Made by a program: the position numbers and the translations under genes. Below are positions 8,087 to 14,992 of a stretch of DNA of 21,335 nt, in pieces. The DNA comes from an uncultured Muribaculaceae bacterium (lineage in GTDB: Bacteria > Bacteroidota > Bacteroidia > Bacteroidales > Muribaculaceae): positions 1 through 21,335 of the forward strand of contig CAJTYD010000057.1 in NCBI GenBank assembly GCA_910583775.1. Reading direction: 5' to 3'. Each line of letters begins with the position of its first letter. The first letter of the stretch is position 1. The notes beneath the pieces are model-generated. The model did not search any database, was not told the origin of the DNA, and saw only the letters and a list, made by a program, of their open reading frames with translations.

Positions 8087-9736
8087 ATGGCAACAAAACC
8101 TTTTCATTACCAGGAAATGTTTCCTCTCGGCCCCGATACCACCGAGTATCAGCTCATAACGAAGGATTATGTGAAAGTCGAGAACTGGAACGGCCACGAG
8201 ATGCTTGTGGTTGATCCCGAAGCGCTTACCGTGCTCGCCAATGTGGCTTCGCACAACTGTTCGTTCATGCTCCGCCGCGAGCACAACGAGATGGTCGCCA
8301 AGATTCTCAACGATCCCGAGGCTTCTGAAAACGATAAATTCGTAGCCCTCACGATGCTCCGCAACGCCGAGGTGGCTGCGAAGGGCGTACTTCCCTTCTG
8401 CCAGGATACAGGCACATCTATCTGCGCCGCATACAAGGGCCAGCAGGTCTGGACGGGCTGTGACGACGAGGAGAAGATTTCGGAAGGTGTCTACAAGACT
8501 TATACCGAGAATAATCTCCGTTATTCGCAGAACGCTCCTCTCACGATGTATGACGAGGTTAACACCGGCTGCAACCTTCCCGCTCAGATCGAGATTCATG
8601 CCACAGAGGGCAGCGAATATAACTTCCTTTTTGTAGCCAAGGGTGGTGGTTCCGCCAACAAGACATACCTTTATCAGGAGACAAAGGCAATACTTAACAA
8701 GAAGACTCTCGTTCCCTTCCTGATCGAGAAGATGAAGACGCTGGGTACAGCCGCATGTCCTCCCTATCATATCGCTTTCGTGATCGGCGGAACATCAGCA
8801 GAGGCTAACCTGGCCGCAGTGAAGAAGGCTTCAGTGAAATATTACGACAACCTCCCGACAAAGGGTAACGAATACGGCCACGCGTTCCGCGATGTGGAGC
8901 TTGAGAAGGAATTGCTCGAAGCCGCTCATTGTCTTGGTCTCGGAGCACAGTTCGGCGGTAAATATTTCGCACACGATGTGCGTGTGATCCGCATGCCGCG
9001 TCACGGCGCCTCATGTCCTGTCGGAATGGGCGTAAGCTGCTCGGCCGACCGTAACGTCAAGGCAAAGATCAACAAAGACGGTCTCTGGATCGAGAAACTC
9101 GACGAATTCCCCGGTGAGCTCATCCCCGAGTCGATGCGCAATGCCGGCGAGGGCGAGGTTGTTGAAATCGATCTTAACCGCCCTATGAAGGAGATACTTG
9201 CCGATCTTGACAAATATCCTGTATCAACGCGTCTGTCGCTCAAAGGGACTATCATCGTCGGCCGCGACATCGCTCATGCGAAGATCAAGGAGCGTCTTGA
9301 CGCCGGCGAGCCGATGCCCCAGTATCTTAAGGATCATCCCATCTATTATGCAGGTCCGGCCAAGAAACCTGAAGGAATGCCTTCCGGCTCATTCGGCCCG
9401 ACCACAGCCGGACGTATGGACTCATACGTGGATCAGTTCCAGGCAGCCGGCGGTTCCATGGTCATGATCGCCAAGGGCAACCGCAGCCAGCAGGTCACCG
9501 ACGCTTGCAAGAAGCATGGCGGCTTCTATCTTGGCTCCATAGGAGGTCCGGCCGCTATTCTGGCCAAGAATTCCATCAAGAACGTCGAGCTTCTCGAGTA
9601 TCCCGAACTCGGCATGGAGGCTATCTGGAAAATCGATGTCGAGAATTTCCCGGCATTCATCCTTGTCGACAACAAGGGTAACGATTTCTTCAAGCAGATC
9701 AAGCCCCGCTGTCCGCTCGACACCTGCGGAAAATAA
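8087..9736 (+). CDS. fumA/fumB-type: Class I fumarate hydratase (4Fe-4S)
   Basis: Reversible hydration of fumarate to malate by the oxygen-sensitive, iron-sulfur class I enzyme. The 549 residues match the E. coli FumA/FumB length. The cluster cysteines are C105 (LPFCQDTGT), C224 (TAACPPYH) and C318 (GVSCSAD), equivalent to C133, C252 and C346 of the Leishmania enzyme. The N-terminal alpha domain and the C-terminal beta domain (from about GTIIVGRDIAHAKIKERL, including SFGPTTAGRMDSY) are fused in one chain. In a fermentative Bacteroidales it would run from malate to fumarate, feeding fumarate reductase. It lies 132 bases after the phosphatase gene and may have its own promoter. The stop is followed by a likely terminator. 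Confidence 0.95.
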   Translation: MATKPFHYQEMFPLGPDTTEYQLITKDYVKVENWNGHEMLVVDPEALTVLANVASHNCSFMLRREHNEMVAKILNDPEASENDKFVALTMLRNAEVAAKGVLPFCQDTGTSICAAYKGQQVWTGCDDEEKISEGVYKTYTENNLRYSQNAPLTMYDEVNTGCNLPAQIEIHATEGSEYNFLFVAKGGGSANKTYLYQETKAILNKKTLVPFLIEKMKTLGTAACPPYHIAFVIGGTSAEANLAAVKKASVKYYDNLPTKGNEYGHAFRDVELEKELLEAAHCLGLGAQFGGKYFAHDVRVIRMPRHGASCPVGMGVSCSADRNVKAKINKDGLWIEKLDEFPGELIPESMRNAGEGEVVEIDLNRPMKEILADLDKYPVSTRLSLKGTIIVGRDIAHAKIKERLDAGEPMPQYLKDHPIYYAGPAKKPEGMPSGSFGPTTAGRMDSYVDQFQAAGGSMVMIAKGNRSQQVTDACKKHGGFYLGSIGGPAAILAKNSIKNVELLEYPELGMEAIWKIDVENFPAFILVDNKGNDFFKQIKPRCPLDTCGK

Positions 9737-9782
9737 AACCTGAAATAACGGATAATTCTAAATCATAACAAAAATGCGATGA

Positions 9783-9817
9783 GAAGAGGGGGGAGGCCAA
9801 GGCTTTCCTCCTCTTTG
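9783..9817 (+). terminator. Probable terminator after fumarase
   Basis: An interrupted hairpin: a purine-rich arm (GAAGAGGGGGGAGG) pairs with TCCTCCTCTTT around a GGCC/GGC-rich centre, about 50 bases after the fumarase stop and ending in a short T run. The pairing is imperfect, with a G bulge. Confidence 0.55.
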
Positions 9818-9876
9818 ACTTACTTATCCGTGGGCGAGATTGAACAATCTGAAGAGGATATAAGTTTCACTATTAA

Positions 9877-10071
9877 GAGTGTGTTTGAATTTAAATGAAA
9901 TTAATACAGATAGAGATTTTTGAGGGATTCAAGCAAGTTGAGAAAGGAGAAAACTATCGTTTTCGACTGCCGAAACTTGGCTTAAATCACCAAAAAGATC
10001 ATCTGTAGTGATTTCAAGATTTTCCATTACATACTCTAAAAGTTAAAATCGGTTTAAATTCAAACACACTC
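9877..10071. mobile_element. MITE-like element with perfect terminal inverted repeats
   Basis: A 195-bp element bounded by perfect 19-bp inverted repeats: GAGTGTGTTTGAATTTAAA at 9877-9895 and its complement at 10053-10071. It is flanked by TAA on both sides (9874-9876 and 10072-10074), a probable 3-bp target duplication. The first 156 bases recur identically at 21119. It has no complete transposase; the minus strand carries a 32-codon ORF (10027-9929) that could be the remnant of a transposase N terminus. GAG-starting ends and a short TNA-type duplication are reminiscent of IS5-family elements, which is inference. The element ends 15 bases before the metallopeptidase start codon. Confidence 0.8.
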
Positions 10072-10086
10072 TAAAACATAAGGGAT

Positions 10087-10947
10087 ATGAGATTAGACGG
10101 TAGAAGAAACAGTTCGAATGTGGACGACCGGCGAGGAAGACGCACAGGCCTGATTGCAGGAACCGGTGGAATCGGAGCATTGATCATTGCCGCATTGATA
10201 ACATGGATATCCGGAGGCAATCCGCTGTCGGTCCTGAATAATGCCGGGGCCGTTATGGGCAATCAGAGGGATCAGAACTATGTGCCCTCGGAAAAAGAGC
10301 AGCAATATGCCGATTTCGCTTCTAAAATCCTTGCCGGAACGGAAGATGTGTGGACGGAGGAATTCGCAAAACACGGTCTGAAATATGAAGCGCCCAAAAT
10401 GGTGCTTTATACAGGATCGGTAAATTCCGGATGCGGGAACGCCACCTCTCAGGTAGGACCCTTTTACTGTTCGGCCGACCGGACCGTATATATCGATCTC
10501 TCTTTCTTCGAGGAGATGGAGAAGCAGATGGGAGCAGGAGGCGATTTCGCCTACGCCTACGTTATAGCCCATGAGGTCGGTCATCATGTGCAGAATCTTC
10601 TCGGCACCCTTGGGCAGGCTCACGACGCTATGTCGCGTATGTCGGAGAAGGAGGCGAACCGGATCAGCGTCCGTCTGGAGCTTCAGGCGGATTTCTATGC
10701 CGGAGTCTGGGCGTTTCATGACAACCGGATGTTCAACAGTCTCGAACCAGGCGACATCGAGGAGGGACTTAACGCCGCTTCGAAAATCGGTGACGATTAT
10801 CTCCAAAAAAAGGCGCAGGGATACGCAGTGCCGGATTCATTTAACCACGGGCGTTCCGACCAGCGCGTCCGTTGGCTTAAGCGCGGCGCTTCGACCGGCG
10901 ATATGACGCAGGGCGACACTTTCTCTCCCTCCTACGATTCTCTATGA
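10087..10947 (+). CDS. Membrane-anchored neutral zinc metallopeptidase (YpfJ family)
   Basis: A 286-residue protein of the neutral zinc metallopeptidase family represented by E. coli YpfJ. An arginine-rich N terminus precedes one transmembrane helix (about 21-41, GLIAGTGGIGALIIAALITW), so the catalytic domain should face the periplasm. The zinc site is HEVGH (H162, E163, H166), with the downstream ELQADFYAGVW block giving the third ligand. Family blocks SGCGNATSQVGPFYC, YIDLSFF and FNHGRSDQRVRW are also present. The substrate is unknown for the family. Both the length and the motif order are normal. A MITE-like element ends 15 bases upstream and may have separated the gene from its native promoter; I saw no clear -7 element in the remaining gap. 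Confidence 0.9.
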   Translation: MRLDGRRNSSNVDDRRGRRTGLIAGTGGIGALIIAALITWISGGNPLSVLNNAGAVMGNQRDQNYVPSEKEQQYADFASKILAGTEDVWTEEFAKHGLKYEAPKMVLYTGSVNSGCGNATSQVGPFYCSADRTVYIDLSFFEEMEKQMGAGGDFAYAYVIAHEVGHHVQNLLGTLGQAHDAMSRMSEKEANRISVRLELQADFYAGVWAFHDNRMFNSLEPGDIEEGLNAASKIGDDYLQKKAQGYAVPDSFNHGRSDQRVRWLKRGASTGDMTQGDTFSPSYDSL

Positions 10948-10994
10948 TCTTTTCTTTTTCAGCAGGAGATTGACCGTCAGCTGTGATGACGCGG

Positions 10995-11025
10995 TTGATG
11001 ATTTGGAGAATTTTAGCTAATTTTG
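10995..11025 (+). promoter_or_regulatory. lepA promoter (Bacteroidetes type)
   Basis: TTG (10995-10997) and TAATTTTG (11018-11025) with a 20-base spacer fit the -33/-7 pair. The predicted start near 11030 leaves a leader of about 14 bases before the ATG at 11044, which argues against any translation start upstream of that ATG. Confidence 0.6.
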
Positions 11026-11043
11026 CAGTCAAATGCATTTTTG

Positions 11044-12831
11044 ATGAAGAATATTAGAAATTTCTGTATAATCGCCCATATCGACCATGGGAAGTCGACT
11101 CTTGCCGACCGTCTGCTGGAGCGCACCAATACCGTGGTGGGCAAGGATATGGAGGCGCAGGTGCTCGATGACATGGATCTCGAGCGCGAGCGCGGCATCA
11201 CCATCAAGAGCCATGCTATCCAGATGGATTATGAACTTGACGGAGAGAAATATGTGCTCAACCTGATCGACACTCCGGGGCATGTCGATTTTTCGTATGA
11301 GGTGTCGCGTTCGATAGCGGCCTGCGAGGGCGCGCTTCTTATCGTCGACGCTTCGCAGGGAATCCAGGCCCAGACCATATCCAATCTCTACATGGCCATA
11401 GACAATGACCTGGAGATAATTCCGGTGCTGAACAAGTGCGATCTCGACAGCGCGAAGCCCGAAGAGGTGGAGGATCAGATCGTCGACCTTCTCGGCTGCG
11501 ATCCGGAGGAGATTATCCGTGCCAGCGGAAAGACCGGTATGGGCGTCGATGATATCCTGAGGGCTATTGTAGAGCGCGTCCCGGCCCCAAAGGGGGATCC
11601 GGAAGCCCCGCTCCAGGCTCTTATCTTCGACTCCGTGTTTAATCCTTTCCGAGGTATCATCGCATATTACAAGATAGTGAACGGCACGATAAAGACCGAT
11701 GATTTCGTTAAATTCGTGTCGACAGGCAAGGAATATCATGCTGATGAGATCGGAGTCCTCAAGCTCGACATGCTTCCCAAGAAAGAGCTTTCGGCAGGAA
11801 ATGTGGGATATATAATCTCCGGCATCAAGACCTCGAAAGAGGTGCGTGTCGGCGATACCATCACTCATGTGGGGCGTCCATGCGAGAAGGCGATCGCCGG
11901 TTTCGAGGAGGTGAAGCCGATGGTCTTTGCCGGCGTCTATCCGATAGATACCGAGGATTTCGAGAATCTTCGCGCCTCCCTCGAGAAACTTCAGCTTAAC
12001 GACGCTTCGCTCACTTTCCAGCCCGAGTCATCGGCTGCGCTCGGTTTCGGGTTCAGATGCGGTTTCCTCGGATTGCTGCACATGGAGATCATCCAGGAGC
12101 GTCTCGGCCGCGAGTTCGACATGGATGTAATCACGACGGTTCCCAACGTTTCCTATTTTGTTTACGACAAGAAGGGAAATAAGATCGAAGTGCATAATCC
12201 TTCCGGACTGCCGGAGGCCACGCTGATCGACCATATAGAGGAACCTTACATCCGGGCCACCATCATAACGCAGGCCGACTATATCGGTCCGATCATGACT
12301 CTTTGTCTTGGAAAGCGGGGTGAGCTCGTGAAGCAGGAATATATCTCAGGCAATCGCATGGAACTCACGTTCGACATGCCGCTCGGAGAGATCGTGATTG
12401 ATTTCTACGACAAGCTTAAGTCGATCTCTAAAGGTTACGCTTCATTCGACTATCATATCCACGACTTCCGGGAATCGAAACTCGTCAAGCTCGACATTCT
12501 TCTCAACGGAGAGAGTGTAGACGCTCTTTCCACTCTCACACACGAGGCGAATTCCGTGAAGTTCGGAAGAAGAATGTGCGAGAAACTGAAGGAACTGATA
12601 CCTCGTCAGCAGTTCGACATCGCCATCCAGGCGGCTATAGGAGCCAAGATCATAGCCCGCGAGACGGTGAAGGCCGTCCGCAAGGATGTGACGGCGAAGT
12701 GTTACGGAGGCGATATCTCGCGTAAACGTAAGCTCCTTGAGAAACAGAAGGCGGGAAAGAAGCGCATGAAGCAGATCGGTTCTGTGGAGGTGCCCCAGAA
12801 AGCCTTCCTGGCTGTGCTTAAACTCGATTGA
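11044..12831 (+). CDS. lepA: Elongation factor 4 (LepA), translational GTPase
   Basis: A ribosome-associated GTPase that remodels stalled or mistranslocated ribosomes. The 595 residues compare with 599 in E. coli. The chosen ATG gives MKNIRNFCIIAHIDHGKST, almost identical to the E. coli start; a TTG 21 bases upstream is in frame but lies inside the promoter -7 element, so it is rejected. The G1 loop AHIDHGKST, switch segment RERGITIKS, DTPGH and NKCD are all intact. The LepA-specific C-terminal domain with KLVKLDILLNGESVDALS and the basic tail KQKAGKKRMKQIGSVEVPQ follows. It lies in the same direction as the metallopeptidase, separated by its own promoter, and ends at a strong terminator. Confidence 0.97.
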   Translation: MKNIRNFCIIAHIDHGKSTLADRLLERTNTVVGKDMEAQVLDDMDLERERGITIKSHAIQMDYELDGEKYVLNLIDTPGHVDFSYEVSRSIAACEGALLIVDASQGIQAQTISNLYMAIDNDLEIIPVLNKCDLDSAKPEEVEDQIVDLLGCDPEEIIRASGKTGMGVDDILRAIVERVPAPKGDPEAPLQALIFDSVFNPFRGIIAYYKIVNGTIKTDDFVKFVSTGKEYHADEIGVLKLDMLPKKELSAGNVGYIISGIKTSKEVRVGDTITHVGRPCEKAIAGFEEVKPMVFAGVYPIDTEDFENLRASLEKLQLNDASLTFQPESSAALGFGFRCGFLGLLHMEIIQERLGREFDMDVITTVPNVSYFVYDKKGNKIEVHNPSGLPEATLIDHIEEPYIRATIITQADYIGPIMTLCLGKRGELVKQEYISGNRMELTFDMPLGEIVIDFYDKLKSISKGYASFDYHIHDFRESKLVKLDILLNGESVDALSTLTHEANSVKFGRRMCEKLKELIPRQQFDIAIQAAIGAKIIARETVKAVRKDVTAKCYGGDISRKRKLLEKQKAGKKRMKQIGSVEVPQKAFLAVLKLD

Positions 12832-12862
12832 TGAATTGAAACTCCTTAGATAAAACTGAACC

Positions 12863-12903
12863 CTCTCTGTCGTTAAATTGTAATTAATGATAGAGAGTTT
12901 TTT
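12863..12903 (+). terminator. Rho-independent terminator after lepA
   Basis: A 14-bp stem (12863-12876 with 12884-12897, two G-T pairs) closes a 7-base loop and is followed directly by six T residues, 32 bases after the lepA stop. This is a textbook intrinsic terminator. Confidence 0.88.
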
Positions 12904-12918
12904 ATAATCTCTCTTCTT

Positions 12919-12944
12919 GAGTGTCGTAAAAATGTACGACGCTC
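12919..12944. other. 10-bp inverted repeat upstream of bcp
   Basis: GAGTGTCGTA and TACGACGCTC pair over 10 positions (one G-T pair) around a 6-base loop. It follows the lepA terminator and precedes bcp by 38 bases. There is no T tract, so it is a possible operator or leader hairpin. Just after it, GAATTAATT occurs twice (12951-12959 and 12962-12970). Confidence 0.55.
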
Positions 12945-12982
12945 TTAATTGAATTAATTTGAATTAATTAAAAATAAAGGTT

Positions 12983-13462
12983 ATGAATATAGGAGACAGA
13001 TTTCCCGATCTTCTGGGAAAGGATTCTGCGGGAAAGGAGATAAGACTTTCCGACTATCCGGGTATGAAATTCATCATCTATTTCTATCCGAAGGACAACA
13101 CGCCCGGATGCACTGCCGAGGCGTGCAACTTACGCGATAATTTCGATGTTTTCAAGGGAATGGGTTATCAGGTGATCGGCGTCAGCAAGGATTCGGAGGC
13201 GAGTCATCAGAAATTTGCCGAAAAATTCCAGTTGCAGTTCCCTCTTGTAGCCGACACGGATCATAAGCTGTGCGAGCTGGCCGGTGTGTGGCGGATGAAA
13301 AAGATGGCAGGAAGGGAATATATGGGCATTGTCCGCACCACTTTCATCACCGATACGGATGGAGTTGTGTCTGATGTGATCGAGAAGGTCAAGACTAAGG
13401 AGGCGGCAGCGCAGATATTCGCTCTGCTCGACGGCCGCAACGACATCAATCCCGCTCCCTGA
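12983..13462 (+). CDS. bcp: Thiol peroxidase of the PrxQ/Bcp peroxiredoxin family
   Basis: A cytoplasmic peroxiredoxin that reduces hydrogen peroxide and organic hydroperoxides with thioredoxin as reductant. The 159 residues are typical of Bcp. The active-site block YFYPKDNTPGCTAEACNLRD holds the peroxidatic C43 and the resolving C48 five residues later, the atypical 2-Cys PrxQ arrangement. GVSKDSEASHQKFAEKF and the FITDTDGVV strand complete the thioredoxin-like fold. No signal peptide is visible. The gene stands between the lepA terminator and nhaA with its own upstream region. Oxidative-stress control would be expected but no known operator was recognised. Confidence 0.93.
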   Translation: MNIGDRFPDLLGKDSAGKEIRLSDYPGMKFIIYFYPKDNTPGCTAEACNLRDNFDVFKGMGYQVIGVSKDSEASHQKFAEKFQLQFPLVADTDHKLCELAGVWRMKKMAGREYMGIVRTTFITDTDGVVSDVIEKVKTKEAAAQIFALLDGRNDINPAP

Positions 13463-13505
13463 CCGAGGAGCTTCGATTTCTGAAAAACACTTTTGCAACC
13501 GATTG

Positions 13506-13537
13506 ATCAGGAGAGTTCGGAAACGATCTCTCCTGAT
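13506..13537. terminator. 10-bp hairpin between bcp and nhaA
   Basis: ATCAGGAGAG (13506-13515) and CTCTCCTGAT (13528-13537) are perfectly complementary around a 12-base loop, 44 bases after the bcp stop. No T tract follows. It may end bcp transcription or be part of the nhaA leader. Confidence 0.5.
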
Positions 13538-13581
13538 TCGAAATTATTTGAAAAACACGCTCTAAACTTCATTACCCGGTT

Positions 13582-14940
13582 ATGGCTTCAGCATTTTATA
13601 CAGCGAGAAAGACGATCAGGAATTATGCCAACGGAGGAAATGTCCTTATCGTCGCGACCGTTCTTGCCCTTCTGATCGTCAATATTCCTTTCACGAGGAG
13701 TTTATATGAATCCCTCTGGGATCATGAGCTTGCCCTGCAGGTTGGTTCGTTCAATCTTTTCAGCCATCACGGTCAGCCGATGTCGATCATGGCATTTATC
13801 AACGATGCCCTGATGGCTCTGTTCTTCTTCTCTGTCGGGCTTGAGATAAAGAGGGAGGTTCTCGTCGGAGAGCTTTCCTCGTTCAGGAACGCGTTGCTTC
13901 CGATTGTCGCCGCTATCGGAGGAATGGCGATGCCGATCCTTATCTATTGGCTGATGTCGCGGGGAACGGATTATGCCTCCGGATTCGGAATTCCGATGGC
14001 TACCGACATCGCGTTCTCGCTCGGAGTCCTGGCGATGCTCGGAAAGAGGGTTCCCATCGGACTAAAGGTATTTCTTACCACACTTGCCGTGGTTGATGAT
14101 ATCGGCGGCATCCTTGTGATCGCTATCTTTTACAGTACGCATATCGACTATATGCTCCTTCTCTGGGCGGCATGCTGTCTTGCCGTTGTCTTTATCGGAG
14201 GCAAGCTCGGCATTCAGACTAAGCTTTTCTATATCATTGTCGGGGCGTTCGTATGGTTTTTCTTCCTCAACGCCGGCATCCATCCGACAATCGCCGGAGT
14301 CCTCGTGGCTTTCTGCGTTCCGGCCAAGCCTGTATATGCCCCGAAAAAATATGTGAAGTCTATCAGAAAGAATATCTCGCATTTCGCGCATGAAGACGAT
14401 GAGTCGCTCAATTCAAGAACTATTCTGAGCAAAGAACAGATGAACTGGCTCAAAGAGATGGAGACCGCATCCGACAAGGTTATCTCTCCGTTGCAGGATA
14501 TGGAGGATTCACTCCATCCTCTTGTAAATTATATAATAGTCCCCGTCTTTGCGTTTGCGAATGCCGGGATATATTTCGGAGGGATGGAGATAAGTCAACT
14601 TTTTCATGGTATAGCTCCGGCCATTATCATCGGCCTTGTGGTAGGTAAGTTTTTAGGGGTATTCCTTTTTTCAGCCCTGTGTATCCTTCTTAAATGGACT
14701 CCCATGCCGGAAGGGGCTAACTGGAAGCGTCTCGCGTCGGTGTCGGTTCTCGCCGGCATAGGCTTCACTGTCTCGCTCTTTATCGCCAATCTTTCTTTCG
14801 GAGGAGATCCGATGCAGAACGAGCTTCTTAACGACGCCAAACTCGGCATTCTTGTCGGCTCGCTTCTTGCCGGAGTTCTCGGATGGCTGTTGCTCCACAT
14901 CACTCTCCCAAAGGAAGCCCAGGAAGAAGAGGAGGATTAA
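13582..14940 (+). CDS. nhaA: Na+/H+ antiporter NhaA
   Basis: An inner-membrane antiporter that exports sodium in exchange for protons. About twelve hydrophobic segments are visible. Key family blocks are FFFSVGLEIKREVLVGEL, MATDIAFSLGVLAMLGKRVP and TTLAVVDDIGGILVIAIF, whose D172-D173 pair corresponds to the ion-binding D163-D164 of E. coli. GIGFTVSLFIANLSF lies near the C terminus. At 452 residues it is longer than E. coli NhaA (388). The difference is largely a hydrophilic segment around residues 255-310 (HFAHEDDESLN to EMETASDKVIS) before the second half and an acidic tail ending EEEED. The longer form appears typical of many non-enterobacterial NhaA proteins. Confidence 0.95.
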   Translation: MASAFYTARKTIRNYANGGNVLIVATVLALLIVNIPFTRSLYESLWDHELALQVGSFNLFSHHGQPMSIMAFINDALMALFFFSVGLEIKREVLVGELSSFRNALLPIVAAIGGMAMPILIYWLMSRGTDYASGFGIPMATDIAFSLGVLAMLGKRVPIGLKVFLTTLAVVDDIGGILVIAIFYSTHIDYMLLLWAACCLAVVFIGGKLGIQTKLFYIIVGAFVWFFFLNAGIHPTIAGVLVAFCVPAKPVYAPKKYVKSIRKNISHFAHEDDESLNSRTILSKEQMNWLKEMETASDKVISPLQDMEDSLHPLVNYIIVPVFAFANAGIYFGGMEISQLFHGIAPAIIIGLVVGKFLGVFLFSALCILLKWTPMPEGANWKRLASVSVLAGIGFTVSLFIANLSFGGDPMQNELLNDAKLGILVGSLLAGVLGWLLLHITLPKEAQEEEED

Positions 14941-14976
14941 AATCGCTTTGTAATATGCATATTCAATAATTTTTTA

Positions 14977-14984
14977 TAAATTTG
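14977..14984 (+). promoter_or_regulatory. -7 element of the LRR-transglutaminase gene
   Basis: TAAATTTG fits TAnnTTTG. A TTTG at 14947-14950 is upstream but with a 26-base spacer, longer than usual. If used, transcription would begin close to the first ATG at 14993, favouring the second ATG at 15026. Confidence 0.45.
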
Positions 14985-14992
14985 TCACGATT

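Noticed and set aside
7877..8770. A 297-codon minus-strand ORF across the fumarase start
   Set aside because: It overlaps the conserved fumarase N terminus, including the C105 and C224 regions, and lacks any protein family pattern.
9895..10008. A 37-codon plus-strand ORF inside the MITE-like element
   Set aside because: It starts in the terminal repeat, has no recognised similarity, and may simply reflect sequence of the parent element; not called as a gene.
9877..10071. CRISPR or direct-repeat array
   Set aside because: The two copies are 11 kb apart with no spacers; the inverted ends and TAA flanks indicate a transposable element.
11023..11043. TTG start extending LepA by seven residues
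   Set aside because: The TTG lies within the predicted -7 promoter element, and the ATG at 11044 gives the conserved MKNIRNF start.
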